Shown piece by piece: positions 41,897 to 50,082 of a stretch of 64,000 nucleotides of DNA (position 1 is the first letter of the stretch; each line of letters starts with the position of its first letter). A program made the translations under genes and the position numbers. The notes beneath the pieces are model-generated. The model was not told the DNA's origin. It worked only from the letters and a program-made list of their open reading frames with translations, and searched no databases. Source of the stretch: JANWXR01 sp964608265 (GTDB taxonomy: Bacteria > Chloroflexota > Anaerolineae > Anaerolineales > UBA6663). Where the stretch lies: contig CAZSNP010000006.1 of NCBI GenBank assembly GCA_964608265.1, forward strand, positions 1-64,000. The letters run 5' to 3'.

Positions 41897-41987
41897 TGGC
41901 AGCGGATTTTGTATCGGATGTCACGGATGGCGCGTATCCGTTTCAATCCGTTCATCCGTGGGCATCCGTTGATGACATCCGCTGCCA
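41897..41987. repeat. Intergenic inverted repeat of ATCCGT words
   Basis: Perfect 11-bp ends TGGCAGCGGAT/ATCCGCTGCCA (41897-41907, 41977-41987) enclose repeated CGGATG and ATCCGT words. The segment TCAATCCGTTCATCCGTG (about 41943-41960) is nearly shared with the element at 53167-53230, so these are two copies of one family. Confidence 0.85.
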
Positions 41988-41989
41988 GC

Positions 41990-43066
41990 CTACTTTTCTT
42001 CCCCTGTCACCGGATCAACGCCGGTTTCCAATGAACCGTCGGCCAGCTTGCGGATCGTGGCCTCGATCTCTTGCCGGTCGAGGGGCGAGAGCACGAGGTC
42101 GGCGGCGGGCGAGAACGGCTCAAGCCCGAGGCTGCCGTTCGCCAACGAGAGCGGCTCGACACCGGCTCGCGGCTGCCCGTCGCGATAATGAGCCAGGGCA
42201 GCCGCGAGCGCCGGGGCGCTGCCCATCAAAACCTGAGTCAGCGTTTTTTCCGCCGGTCGCACTGCGCTGCTCGGCGAACCGATCACCCACGCCCCATTCT
42301 GCGCCGCGGCGACGAGCGCGGCTTCGCCCGCCTGCCCGGCCGCTGCAAACACCACATCCGCCCCGAGCGCCGCCACCTTGGCGCCCTCGCCGCCGGCAAA
42401 CTCCGTGGCCTCGGAGCCGGCCATATCAATGATGTCGCGCTGGCATTGGGGGCAGGCATAGCGCACGCCGGCGAGGAAGCCGTTGCGATATTTCAGTCCG
42501 GTCGGCGTGGTCGTGTCGCTGAACACGGCCACGCGTTCGGTCTCGGTCGCATGGCCTGCGACGAGGCCGGCGAGGAAGCCGGCCTGATCGATTCGATCGC
42601 CCGGCCCGCCGAGCGCGAGCACATTGCCCGGCGGCTCGGCCACCTGGGCGTGCAGGGCGATGAAGTAGCTTTGGGGATGCTCGCCCGCGACTTCGGCAAT
42701 CGCCGGGCCGAGCCCCGGTTCGGCGATGACGATCACCTCGACGCCGGCCTGCGCCTGCTCACGCAGCGACTCGGCGCTGACGGGCGCGGGCACAAACGTC
42801 CAGCCATTCACTGCGGCGAAGCTTTGCACCTGCGCGCGCACGGGCGATGACTCATCCGCCAACACGCTCACCCGAACGCTCGCCGGTGCTGCGGTCGGGG
42901 TCGTATCGGGGGCCGTTGTCGGAGTGGGGGAGGAGACGCCGGCGGCGGGGAGCGGCGTGGCGAGGGAAACCGGAGTCGACGTCGGCGTACCGGAACAGGC
43001 CGCCAACCAGCACGCGAGCAAAAACGCAGATGCCCCCCGCCGCCCGTCAACTGCCGCTGGCTTCAC
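41990..43066 (-). CDS. BMP/PnrA-like substrate-binding lipoprotein
   Basis: 358 residues from a GTG whose GTGA overlaps the ftsK stop, so translation is coupled to ftsK. Lipobox LAAC and a long Thr/Pro linker come first. The domain shows the BMP pattern (AGFLAGLVAGHATETERVAVFSD, then YRNGFLAGVRYACPQCQ and GADVVFAAAGQAGEAALVAA). It is distinct from the duplicated protein at 33168. No permease is adjacent; it may be an orphan receptor or feed the transporter at 35-39 kb. An alternative GTG start at 43084 exists. Confidence 0.8.
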   Translation of the reverse strand: MKPAAVDGRRGASAFLLACWLAACSGTPTSTPVSLATPLPAAGVSSPTPTTAPDTTPTAAPASVRVSVLADESSPVRAQVQSFAAVNGWTFVPAPVSAESLREQAQAGVEVIVIAEPGLGPAIAEVAGEHPQSYFIALHAQVAEPPGNVLALGGPGDRIDQAGFLAGLVAGHATETERVAVFSDTTTPTGLKYRNGFLAGVRYACPQCQRDIIDMAGSEATEFAGGEGAKVAALGADVVFAAAGQAGEAALVAAAQNGAWVIGSPSSAVRPAEKTLTQVLMGSAPALAAALAHYRDGQPRAGVEPLSLANGSLGLEPFSPAADLVLSPLDRQEIEATIRKLADGSLETGVDPVTGEEK

Positions 43067-45549
43067 TCGGCTTCCGCGTCCCACTGGCGCGTGTCGCTGT
43101 CGCTCGAGGCCGCGCGCTGGTTCGGGTCGTACACCTCATCCGCGCCGATGACCTCGCGCTGCTGCGCGCCCGCCTTGGCCGGGCCGATGATGCCTTTTTC
43201 CTCCAGCACGTCAATCAACCGCGCCGCGCGCGTGTAGCCGATGCGCAGCCGGCGTTGCAGCAGCGAGATGCTGGCCTTCTTCATCTCGCGCACCGCCTTG
43301 ATCGCTTCTTCAAGCAGTTCGTCCTCGCCCTCGGGTTTGCCGAGCGGCTCGCCGAATTGGGCCGGATCCCACAGCGGCTTCTGTTCGCTGTGCGGGGCCG
43401 GTTCACTGTGCCGCGCGACGCCGTGACCGACCGCCACCACGCGGCTCGTGTCCGGTGACGGGCTGACGGGCGGGGTGACGACGGTGTCGCCGACGTTCGT
43501 CATCTGCGCGGTGTCGAAACCGCGCGCGCCCTTCCAGTAGCGCACCAGCGACTGAATCTCGGCATCGGAGACGAAGGTGCCTTGCGAGCGAATGGGGGCC
43601 GCCGCGTCGGGCGATTGAAAGAGCATGTCGCCGCGCCCGAGCAACCGCTCCGCGCCGGGCTGGTCGAGGATGACGCGCGAGTCCACGCTCGAGGCGACGG
43701 CGAAGGCGATGCGCGCCGGGAAGTTGGCCTTGATCAACCCGGTGACCACATCCACCGACGGGCGCTGCGTGGCGAGGATGAGGTGGATGCCGGTGGCGCG
43801 CGCCAGTTGAGCCAGGCGGGTGATGATGCGCTCGGTCTCGTCGGGGGCCAGCATCATCAGGTCGGCCAGTTCGTCGATGATGACGATGAGGTAGGGCAGC
43901 TTCTTCTCGCCGGTGTGTTTGGCGCGTTCGTTGAAGTCGGCGATGTTGCGCGCCCCGCCCTTGGCAAATTTGCGGTAGCGCTCGTCCATCTCGCGCATCA
44001 CCCACTGCAGGCTGGCGACGACGCGCTCCAATTCGACGACCACCGGCATGGCCAGATGCGGGATGCCGTTGTAGGCCGTCAGCTCCACGCGCTTCGGGTC
44101 AACCATCAACATCTTCAAATCGTCGGGCGTGTTTTGCAGCAGCAGCGCGGCGATGATGCTGTTGACGCACACGCTCTTGCCCGAGCCGGTGGTGCCGGCG
44201 ATGAGGAGGTGCGGCATGGCGGTCAGGTCGGCGGCGATGGCGTTGCCCGACACGTCCTGCCCAAGGGCCAGGCGCAACGAGTTCTTCAAATTCCCAAAGC
44301 GCTCGCTCTCCATCACATCGCGCAGCGCCACCATCGCGCTGTGCTCGTTGGGCACTTCGATGCCGACGAAGCCCTTGCCCGGCACCGGCGCTTCGATGCG
44401 GATGGTTTTGGCCGAGAGCGCCAGGGCCAGGTCGTCGGCCAGCGCGGCGATCTTGCCGACCTTCACCTTGGTCGTCTTGCCGCTGCGCATTTCGATGATG
44501 CCCGGCTCGACGCCGAACTGCGTAATCGTCGGGCCGCGATTGACCTCGACCACCTTGGCCGGCGCGCCGAATGAGTGCAGCGTCTCCTCGATGGTCTTGA
44601 CCCGCTTGCGGTCGAAATCATCATCCGCCGTCGTGTCGGTGCCTGACTCGAGGATGTCCTCCATCACCGGCAGCGACCACACTTGCTCGCCGCCGATGAC
44701 GAGCGGTTGATCGTAAGCGGGCGCGGGCACACTCGCCGGCGGCGCGACGGGCGCGGGCTTCTGTCCCTTGGGCGCGACCTCGGCGGGCTTGAGCGTCGGT
44801 TGCTTGGGTTGAGCAGGGCGCGGCTCGGGAGCGGGGGCCGGAGGCGCAGCGGCGCGCGGCGCAGCGGAATCCGGTGCCCGACGCGGGAGCGGTAACGCGG
44901 CCTCGCGCGGCTCTCCGCGCAGCCGGCGCATCCCGGCGGCGACGACCAGCACCATCTCCGGCACCGACAGCCCGAGCGTGAACACAATCGCCACCACCCA
45001 CCATGCGGCCAGCACCACAAACGTGCCGGTCTGACCGAGCGCGGTGAACAGCGCCGAGAGGAGGATGGCGCCAACCAGGCCGCCGCCCTCGCCAGCCCGC
45101 ATCGTCGGCCAGATCAATTCATTCGCCGGCGCGGCGTAAAAGTGCAGGCTGGTGAGCAACGCCAGATACAGCAGGCTGATACCGGCGAGCCGTTCGAACT
45201 CCACGCGCGGCAGCTTGTCGCCGAAGGTCCGCAACACAATCCACCCGCCGATGACGATCAGGCCGAGCGGCAGGCCGTACATCCCCCAGCCCGCGACCTG
45301 CGCTAACAGGTTGAGCCAGGCTTTGAGGAAATCGCTTTGATCGGCGGAGAACAGGCTGAGCAGCGACAGCAGCCCGACCAGCACGAGGATGATGCCGGCG
45401 ATGTCGAGCTTGCGGTCGAGCGACATGCCCGGGTCGGGGGGCGGCGGCTGGGTGCCGCGCCGGCCGTTGCCTTTGCCCTTCGGCTTGCTTTTGTTGCCTT
45501 TGCCCTTCGCCGGCTCGCGTTTGCGAAACAAAGAACCGAGAAAACTCAT
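43063..45549 (-). CDS. ftsK: DNA translocase FtsK/SpoIIIE
   Basis: 828 residues. A basic Lys/Gly-rich N-terminus precedes four to five membrane helices, a Pro/Ala-rich linker, then the alpha, beta and gamma domains. The motor has Walker A AGTTGSGKSVCVNSI and Walker B YLIVIIDELADLMMLA, and the C-terminal winged helix (ISLLQRRLRIGYTRAARLIDVLEEKGIIGPA) reads KOPS/SRS-type DNA sites. It pumps chromosomal DNA at the septum. Start MSFLGSL was chosen: TATAAT ends 9 nt before this ATG on the minus strand, implying a leaderless transcript. Confidence 0.95.
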   Translation of the reverse strand: MSFLGSLFRKREPAKGKGNKSKPKGKGNGRRGTQPPPPDPGMSLDRKLDIAGIILVLVGLLSLLSLFSADQSDFLKAWLNLLAQVAGWGMYGLPLGLIVIGGWIVLRTFGDKLPRVEFERLAGISLLYLALLTSLHFYAAPANELIWPTMRAGEGGGLVGAILLSALFTALGQTGTFVVLAAWWVVAIVFTLGLSVPEMVLVVAAGMRRLRGEPREAALPLPRRAPDSAAPRAAAPPAPAPEPRPAQPKQPTLKPAEVAPKGQKPAPVAPPASVPAPAYDQPLVIGGEQVWSLPVMEDILESGTDTTADDDFDRKRVKTIEETLHSFGAPAKVVEVNRGPTITQFGVEPGIIEMRSGKTTKVKVGKIAALADDLALALSAKTIRIEAPVPGKGFVGIEVPNEHSAMVALRDVMESERFGNLKNSLRLALGQDVSGNAIAADLTAMPHLLIAGTTGSGKSVCVNSIIAALLLQNTPDDLKMLMVDPKRVELTAYNGIPHLAMPVVVELERVVASLQWVMREMDERYRKFAKGGARNIADFNERAKHTGEKKLPYLIVIIDELADLMMLAPDETERIITRLAQLARATGIHLILATQRPSVDVVTGLIKANFPARIAFAVASSVDSRVILDQPGAERLLGRGDMLFQSPDAAAPIRSQGTFVSDAEIQSLVRYWKGARGFDTAQMTNVGDTVVTPPVSPSPDTSRVVAVGHGVARHSEPAPHSEQKPLWDPAQFGEPLGKPEGEDELLEEAIKAVREMKKASISLLQRRLRIGYTRAARLIDVLEEKGIIGPAKAGAQQREVIGADEVYDPNQRAASSDSDTRQWDAEAE

Positions 45550-45558
45550 AGGGCAGGC

Positions 45559-45564
45559 ATTATA
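45559..45564 (-). promoter_or_regulatory. -10 box of ftsK, leaderless arrangement
   Basis: A perfect minus-strand TATAAT ends 9 nt before the ftsK ATG, with the same spacing as at tsaE. No convincing -35 is seen. Confidence 0.6.
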
Positions 45565-45727
45565 GCGCAAATGTTTCAGCCCGCGCGAAAGAAAAATGCC
45601 GAGTCGCATTGATAGGCAGTGCTGACCCGGCAACTGAGTCCGATTGTACCCGTTCGATCATACGGCGCACGCCGTCGGGCGCAACCAACTCCGGCGAGGG
45701 GGCGGGCTACATCTTTGGACATAGCGA

Positions 45728-45922
45728 GACCCCGAAGGCCCTGAAGACCCTCGGGGTCTGTTCTTAACGTGAGTTCGGGATAACACAGAATAAAACAAGC
45801 ACCCTGAGCGGAGCGGCGCTCCTTCGACTGCGGCCCGCCAAGAGCAGGCGGGCCTCCGCTCAGGATGCGCCGCAGCTTCTCCGCAAGCCGCGTAGTCGAA
45901 GGGCGCGGCCTTATCCCGAACT
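45728..45922. repeat. Large compound inverted-repeat element
   Basis: In the gap between ftsK and the Kelch remnant: a GACCCCGA/TCGGGGTC hairpin near 45728-45758; 12-bp perfect outer arms AGTTCGGGATAA/TTATCCCGAACT (45772-45783, 45911-45922); inner 11-bp arms CCTGAGCGGAG/CTCCGCTCAGG (about 45803-45864); CTTCGACTGCGG with its imperfect partner near 45890; and a GCCCGCC/GGCGGGC hairpin. No coding capacity. Words such as CCTGAGCGGAG and CTTCGACT are common in bacterial intergenic repeats. Confidence 0.8.
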
Positions 45923-45931
45923 GACGTGTTC

Positions 45932-46130
45932 TTACGGCGTAAAAATATCCACCCGATTGCTCTGCGAGACATCGGCCACCGGCCCGCCGCCGATGACGAC
46001 GGCAGCCAGGTGCTCGCGGCCCGTAGGCAGCAGTGCGCGTGTCGCCTCCCAGGTATCCGTCGCCGGATCATAGACGTACATCCGCATTGGCCCGCCGCCA
46101 ATCTGGACGAGGCCTTCACCTCCCCATCTG
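45932..46130 (-). pseudogene. C-terminal remnant of a Kelch-repeat protein
   Basis: A minus-strand frame reads GPMRMYVYDPATDTWEA, then RALLPTGREHLAAVVIGGGP and ends SNRVDIFTP-stop. YDPATDTWE plus a GREHLAAVVIGGG block is a Kelch/galactose-oxidase repeat. There is no start codon, and the frame runs upstream into the out-of-frame 3' end of the neighbouring membrane gene. It is a decayed fragment of a larger propeller protein, probably truncated by a deletion. Confidence 0.75.
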
Positions 46131-46523
46131 TCGAATGCCGATGAACTGCGCGATGGCGAACAGCGCGACGAAGTCGGCGATGATGGCGGTGATCCACCAG
46201 CCCGCCGGCGTGAACGGCACCCACCCGCCGAGCAGCAACACCCAACTGGCGATCACCCACACCACGTTGGCGATCACTGGGATGAAGGCCTCGGTGCGGG
46301 AAATCGGCCGGCGGGCGGCGATGCGATATACCAGCGCGGCGTAGCCCACAACGCCGAGGCCGATCATCAGCAGGGCAATGGGTGAGGGTACGCCCATCAA
46401 TTCCGCCAGCGGCCACGCGCCCAGCGCACACACCGCCCCGGTGAGGGCAGAGGCGGCAGCGTCAATGAGCAGCGCCCGGTGCAGCAGAGTCGAGTTGTCG
46501 TGTGTGAGAGTTTGGGTGGACAT
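46116..46523 (-). CDS. Small four-helix membrane protein
   Basis: 135 residues, about four predicted helices: ALLIDAAASALTGAVCALGAWPLAELM, ALLMIGLGVVGYAALVYRI, AFIPVIANVVWVIASWVLLLGG and WWITAIIADFVALFAIAQFIG. No family function recognised. The start MSTQTLTHD follows a short leader with a GGAGCC/GGCTCC inverted repeat. The 3' end overlaps the Kelch remnant in another frame, so the original stop region may have been altered. Confidence 0.65.
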   Translation of the reverse strand: MSTQTLTHDNSTLLHRALLIDAAASALTGAVCALGAWPLAELMGVPSPIALLMIGLGVVGYAALVYRIAARRPISRTEAFIPVIANVVWVIASWVLLLGGWVPFTPAGWWITAIIADFVALFAIAQFIGIRQMGR

Positions 46524-46612
46524 GTGTGGAGCCTTTCGATTGAGAAGTTGGCTCCACCCTATCGCATCGCCCCTGCCAAGTGAACGAAAACTACTGCCAG
46601 CGGCTGCCAATT

Positions 46613-47794
46613 TCAATCGGCGCGCGCCCTTATGTCTGCGGCGACCAAACGCGCGGCGGCAGTCTGCCAGTTGTGCAGCGTCCGCTCGGGCACCTGAGCG
46701 CGGAACCATTCGAGCGCGGCGCGTTCGTCGGCGGAGGCGCCGTTCGGCTCGGCGCGCACACTGTACGGCTTCAATCCCGCGACATACGGAAAGTACAGCG
46801 CATTGAAGTGCCGCCACTCATCCGTCGTGCCGAAGTCGCTGCGACCTTGCGGGTCGCGGCCACGCGGCTTGAGGCGTTGGATGGATTCCGACAGCAGCGC
46901 TTTGAGTTCGACCGCGCGCTCGAGCGAATCCGCGCGGACGCCGCGGGCCGCGCAGCGAGCGGTCACCGCCGGGAGGCGGGTCAGCGGGCTGGCCGCCAGC
47001 CGCGAGAGGTCGCCGATGTGGCTGAGGGCGCGGCGGGTGTGGCGGGCGAACTCGGCCTCGTCGAGCGTGAGCGGATCAACGCCCTCGTCCGCGCGCGGCA
47101 GGGCGGCGGCAACGGCCCGCAACTCGGCGCGGGCCTCGCCCGTCTTCGGCGAAATCGTCAACCGGTCGAGCAGCGTCTGCAATGGGTCGGCGAAAATCTC
47201 TATGGCGACCGCGGCCACGGTCACGGCCAGCAGCAGCGCGAACATCGCCGGCGTGAGGCCGGTGCCCAACCAAATCCCCACTGCCACCAATCCCCCGAAC
47301 ACCAGCACCGCAAAGGCCGAGGCCGCGAACGAGCGCAGCATATCGCGCCACAGGCTCTCGCCTGCCTCGAACGCATCCAGCCGGGCGATGGCGAGGCTGA
47401 GGGCGACGAAATCAAAACTGATCAGCCACAGCGCCCAGGTGCGCGGGAGGAGGTTGGACGGAAAGACGATCAACCCGAGGCCCAGCCCGAAGAACAGCGT
47501 AGCGACGACGATGAGGGCGCGCGGGCTGCGCGGCTGCGCGTCGGAGCGGTTGCGCCACGCGAAACTGAGCGCCACGATCCAGCACAACGCGGGCAGGGCA
47601 AGCACCGGCCAGCGCCACGCGGTCAGTGTTTCGGCCTCGCTCAGCGATGCCAGGCCCTCAATCGCCAGCGCGGCGGAGTACGCCAGCGTGCCCAATCCCG
47701 CAAACAACAGTGCGGTGTTGCGCGGATTGCGCGCCGCGAGGTACAGGCCGAGCCAAAGCGTAAAGGCGAAGGTGAGGTAATGCAGAGAAAGCAT
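46613..47794 (-). CDS. Membrane protein with seven or eight N-terminal helices and cytoplasmic C-terminal region
   Basis: 393 residues. The first 220 or so residues form hydrophobic helices (LHYLTFAFTLWLGLYLA; ALLFAGLGTLAYSAALAI; WPVLALPALCWIVALSFAW; ALIVVATLFFGLGLGLIVF; FAVLVFGGLVAVGIWLG; AMFALLLAVTVAAVAIEIF), resembling the sensory N-terminus of some Chloroflexota regulators. The C-terminal 170 residues are soluble and helical with no kinase, cyclase or DNA-binding motif seen. The start MLSLHYL was chosen on hydrophobicity; the frame is open upstream. Unknown function. Confidence 0.6.
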   Translation of the reverse strand: MLSLHYLTFAFTLWLGLYLAARNPRNTALLFAGLGTLAYSAALAIEGLASLSEAETLTAWRWPVLALPALCWIVALSFAWRNRSDAQPRSPRALIVVATLFFGLGLGLIVFPSNLLPRTWALWLISFDFVALSLAIARLDAFEAGESLWRDMLRSFAASAFAVLVFGGLVAVGIWLGTGLTPAMFALLLAVTVAAVAIEIFADPLQTLLDRLTISPKTGEARAELRAVAAALPRADEGVDPLTLDEAEFARHTRRALSHIGDLSRLAASPLTRLPAVTARCAARGVRADSLERAVELKALLSESIQRLKPRGRDPQGRSDFGTTDEWRHFNALYFPYVAGLKPYSVRAEPNGASADERAALEWFRAQVPERTLHNWQTAAARLVAADIRARAD

Positions 47795-47804
47795 GTTGGT
47801 AGTA

Positions 47805-47818
47805 GGCGCTTTAGCGCC
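47805..47818. repeat. GGCGCTTTAGCGCC hairpin
   Basis: A short hairpin with 6-bp arms and a TT loop, followed by the related words GTAGCGC and AGAAGCGCC. It lies upstream of the membrane gene, in the 150-nt divergent intergenic region. Confidence 0.6.
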
Positions 47819-47908
47819 GCCCCGTAGCGCAGAAGCGCCAACCCCGAACGAGGCGCGGAGTGTGGTCACATACGCCACCCTACGCTTCTTACACACGGCT
47901 CGTCCCGT

Positions 47909-47938
47909 TTGCCAGCGATTATACCCACCGGCTACAAT
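47909..47938 (+). promoter_or_regulatory. Promoter of the zincin gene, leaderless arrangement
   Basis: TTGCCA (47909-47914) and TACAAT (47933-47938) are spaced by 18 bp and followed by CGCCCC. The ATG at 47945 is 6 nt after the -10 box, so transcription should start essentially at the start codon. Confidence 0.65.
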
Positions 47939-47944
47939 CGCCCC

Positions 47945-48307
47945 ATGCGGGTCTCACGCGAATTCTTTGAGGAGCTGGTCTTCGACATCGCCGAGGAGGT
48001 GCTGGGCAAGCTGCCGCCGGATCTGCGCGTGCAGGCCGAACGGGTGATGCTCGATATCGTTGACCGGCCCGGCGAGGAACAGGGCGAGGATTTGCTCGGG
48101 CTGTATGAGGGTGTGCCGCTGGTGGAGCGCGGCGCGGATGATGTGTTTATGCAGCCCGACCGCATCACGCTCTTCTTCGAGCCGCTGGCCGCCGCCGCCC
48201 GCACCGAGGAGGAGCTGCGGCACGAAATCCGCGTCACCCTCGTCCACGAACTCGGCCACTTCTTCGGCTTCGACGAGGACGAGCTGGCCGAGCGCGGCTG
48301 GGATTGA
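47945..48307 (+). CDS. Minimal zincin-type metallopeptidase family protein
   Basis: 120 residues. HELGHFFGFDEDEL begins at His101, giving the HExxH zinc motif plus the downstream acidic residues typical of the small bacterial zincin (DUF1025) family. The preceding ITLFFEPL strand and EELRHEIRVTLVHEL helix fit. It is cytoplasmic, without a signal peptide. Substrates in this family are unknown. No Shine-Dalgarno is visible and the promoter suggests a leaderless mRNA. Confidence 0.88.
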   Translation: MRVSREFFEELVFDIAEEVLGKLPPDLRVQAERVMLDIVDRPGEEQGEDLLGLYEGVPLVERGADDVFMQPDRITLFFEPLAAAARTEEELRHEIRVTLVHELGHFFGFDEDELAERGWD

Positions 48308-48454
48308 CGCCGGACGACAGACCCCGGTATCCGGAAGGCAGCAGCGGTTAGCCTGACCTACCGAAGTCCTACTCGTGAATCAAAACGGCCATGCTATCAT
48401 CGCTGCGCCTCCGGCCACTGTTCACGGGCTACGGGGGACTGAAGGAGCAAGACT

Positions 48455-49768
48455 GTGAAAAACATCGCTGTGGTGGGTGTGGGCTATGTGGGGCTGGTGA
48501 CCGGCACCTGCTTCGCCGACCTGGGCAATCACATCATCGCGCTCGATATCAATGAAGAGCGCATCGAGAATTTGAAGAAGGGCATCCTGCCGATCTACGA
48601 GCCGGGGCTGGAGGAGATGGTGAAGCGCAACGTGGCCGCCGAGCGGCTCGATTTCACCACCTCGTACGCAGAGGCGCTCGCCAACGCCGACTTCGCCTTT
48701 ATCGCCGTGGGCACGCCGGAGGGGGTGGACGGCGAGGCCGACCTCAAGTACGTGCGCGCCGCCGCCGAGGCGATTGCCGAGACGATGACGCGACCGATCA
48801 TCATCGTCAACAAATCCACCGTGCCGGTGGGCACCGGCGACTGGGTGGCCGACATCGTGCGCGCCAGGCAACCGAAGCCCATTCCCTTCAGCGTGGTCTC
48901 GTGCCCGGAGTTTCTGCGCGAAGGCTCGGCCATCGCCGACTTTATGAACCCCAACCGCATCGTGCTCGGCTCGCTCGACCGCGACGCCGCCAACAAGGTC
49001 GCCGAACTGCACCTTTCGCTGCGCGCCCGCATCCAGGTCACCGACCTGCGCACGGCGGAGATGATCAAATACGCCTCGAACGCCTTCCTCGCCACCAAGA
49101 TTTCGTTCATCAACGAGATCGCCAACATCTGCGAGGCGCTGGGCGCGGATGTGAAGGAGGTGGCCGAGGGCATGGGCTACGACACCCGCATTGGTCGCCA
49201 GTTCCTAGACGCCGGCCTGGGCTACGGCGGCTCGTGCTTCCCCAAAGATGTGAAGGCGTTGGCGTATATGGCGACGACGCAGGGCAAGCACCCGCAACTG
49301 CTGCAGGCGGTGATGGACATCAACAAATATCAGCGGCGCCAGGTCATCCTCAAGTTGCGCGATATGATCGGCTCGATGAAGGGCAAGACCGTCGGCCTGC
49401 TCGGGCTGGCCTTCAAGCCCAACACCGACGACATGCGCGATGCGCCCTCCACCGAGATCGCCCGCGCCGTGCTTGCCGAGGGCGGCACGGTAAAGGCCTA
49501 CGATCCGGTAGCGATGCACGTGGCCGAGAAGCTGATGCCGGGCGTGACGATGTGCGAGAACGCCTACGACGTGGCTGACGGCGCCGACGCGCTGGTGCTG
49601 GCGACCGAGTGGAACGAGTTCAAACAACTCGACCTGGCCCGCATAAAACAATCCATGAAGCACCCCAACTTTGTGGATGGCCGCAACCTCTATGACCCGA
49701 GGCGGTTTACTGAACTCGGCTTCAACTATCGCGGCATGGGGCGCGGGTACAGCAACGGCAAAGCCTGA
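48455..49768 (+). CDS. ugd: UDP-glucose 6-dehydrogenase
   Basis: 437-residue NAD-dependent enzyme that oxidises UDP-glucose to UDP-glucuronate for surface polysaccharides. The N-terminal Rossmann motif VGVGYVGLVTG is intact. The catalytic Cys261 lies in GYGGSCFPKD, and the C-terminal domain contains GLAFKPNTDDMRDAPS. A GAAGGAG site precedes the ATG-like start (GTG), and TATCAT at 48395-48400 may be the -10 box. It has its own terminator. Confidence 0.93.
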   Translation: MKNIAVVGVGYVGLVTGTCFADLGNHIIALDINEERIENLKKGILPIYEPGLEEMVKRNVAAERLDFTTSYAEALANADFAFIAVGTPEGVDGEADLKYVRAAAEAIAETMTRPIIIVNKSTVPVGTGDWVADIVRARQPKPIPFSVVSCPEFLREGSAIADFMNPNRIVLGSLDRDAANKVAELHLSLRARIQVTDLRTAEMIKYASNAFLATKISFINEIANICEALGADVKEVAEGMGYDTRIGRQFLDAGLGYGGSCFPKDVKALAYMATTQGKHPQLLQAVMDINKYQRRQVILKLRDMIGSMKGKTVGLLGLAFKPNTDDMRDAPSTEIARAVLAEGGTVKAYDPVAMHVAEKLMPGVTMCENAYDVADGADALVLATEWNEFKQLDLARIKQSMKHPNFVDGRNLYDPRRFTELGFNYRGMGRGYSNGKA

Positions 49769-49795
49769 AGTATTGAGCCGCGCCGAGCATCCCCA

Positions 49796-49836
49796 AAGAC
49801 CTGACGGGTTTGCAAACCCTGTCGGGTCTTTTGATT
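49796..49836 (+). terminator. Terminator of ugd
   Basis: An imperfect 16-bp stem from AAGACCTGACGGGTTT to AAACCCTGTCGGGTCTT, followed by TTGATTT. The same AGACCTGAC word begins the repeat at 39555. A TATACT hexamer follows at 49840-49845. Confidence 0.8.
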
Positions 49837-49887
49837 TGGTATACTGTCGCCATCTCCTCAATTCGAAATTGCTTCGCGGCCATCTTC

Positions 49888-50035
49888 GCCCGGAGATGAA
49901 TCTCCGGGCCAGGTGTTGCGCCGGGCAAACCCGGCTGGGGATCAAGCCCGCTTCAGCGGGCGGCAAAGCGCGGCTGCGTTGCGCTTAAGGCGAAGGCCTT
50001 GCCTTTGCCCAATGCCCGGCGAGTTCATCGCCGGG
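49888..50035 (+). repeat. Array of stem-loops upstream of the M16 peptidase pair
   Basis: The 314-nt gap after ugd holds no gene but several hairpins: GCCCGGAGA-TGAA-TCTCCGGGC (49888-49909), CCGGG-CAAA-CCCGG (49921-49934), GCCCGC-TTCA-GCGGGC (49946-49961) and CCCGGCGA-GTTCA-TCGCCGGG (50015-50035), with smaller ones between. Three of the loops are TGAA or TTCA. They lie downstream of a possible TATACT box and would be in the peptidase mRNA leader. Confidence 0.75.
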
Positions 50036-50082
50036 TGTACCGGCATCACCCGACACTTCCATTCGTTTGCCCGGAGCCTTGA

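Noticed and set aside
49888..50035. CRISPR-like repeat array
   Set aside because: The stems differ from one another, spacing is irregular and there is no direct repeat or cas gene.
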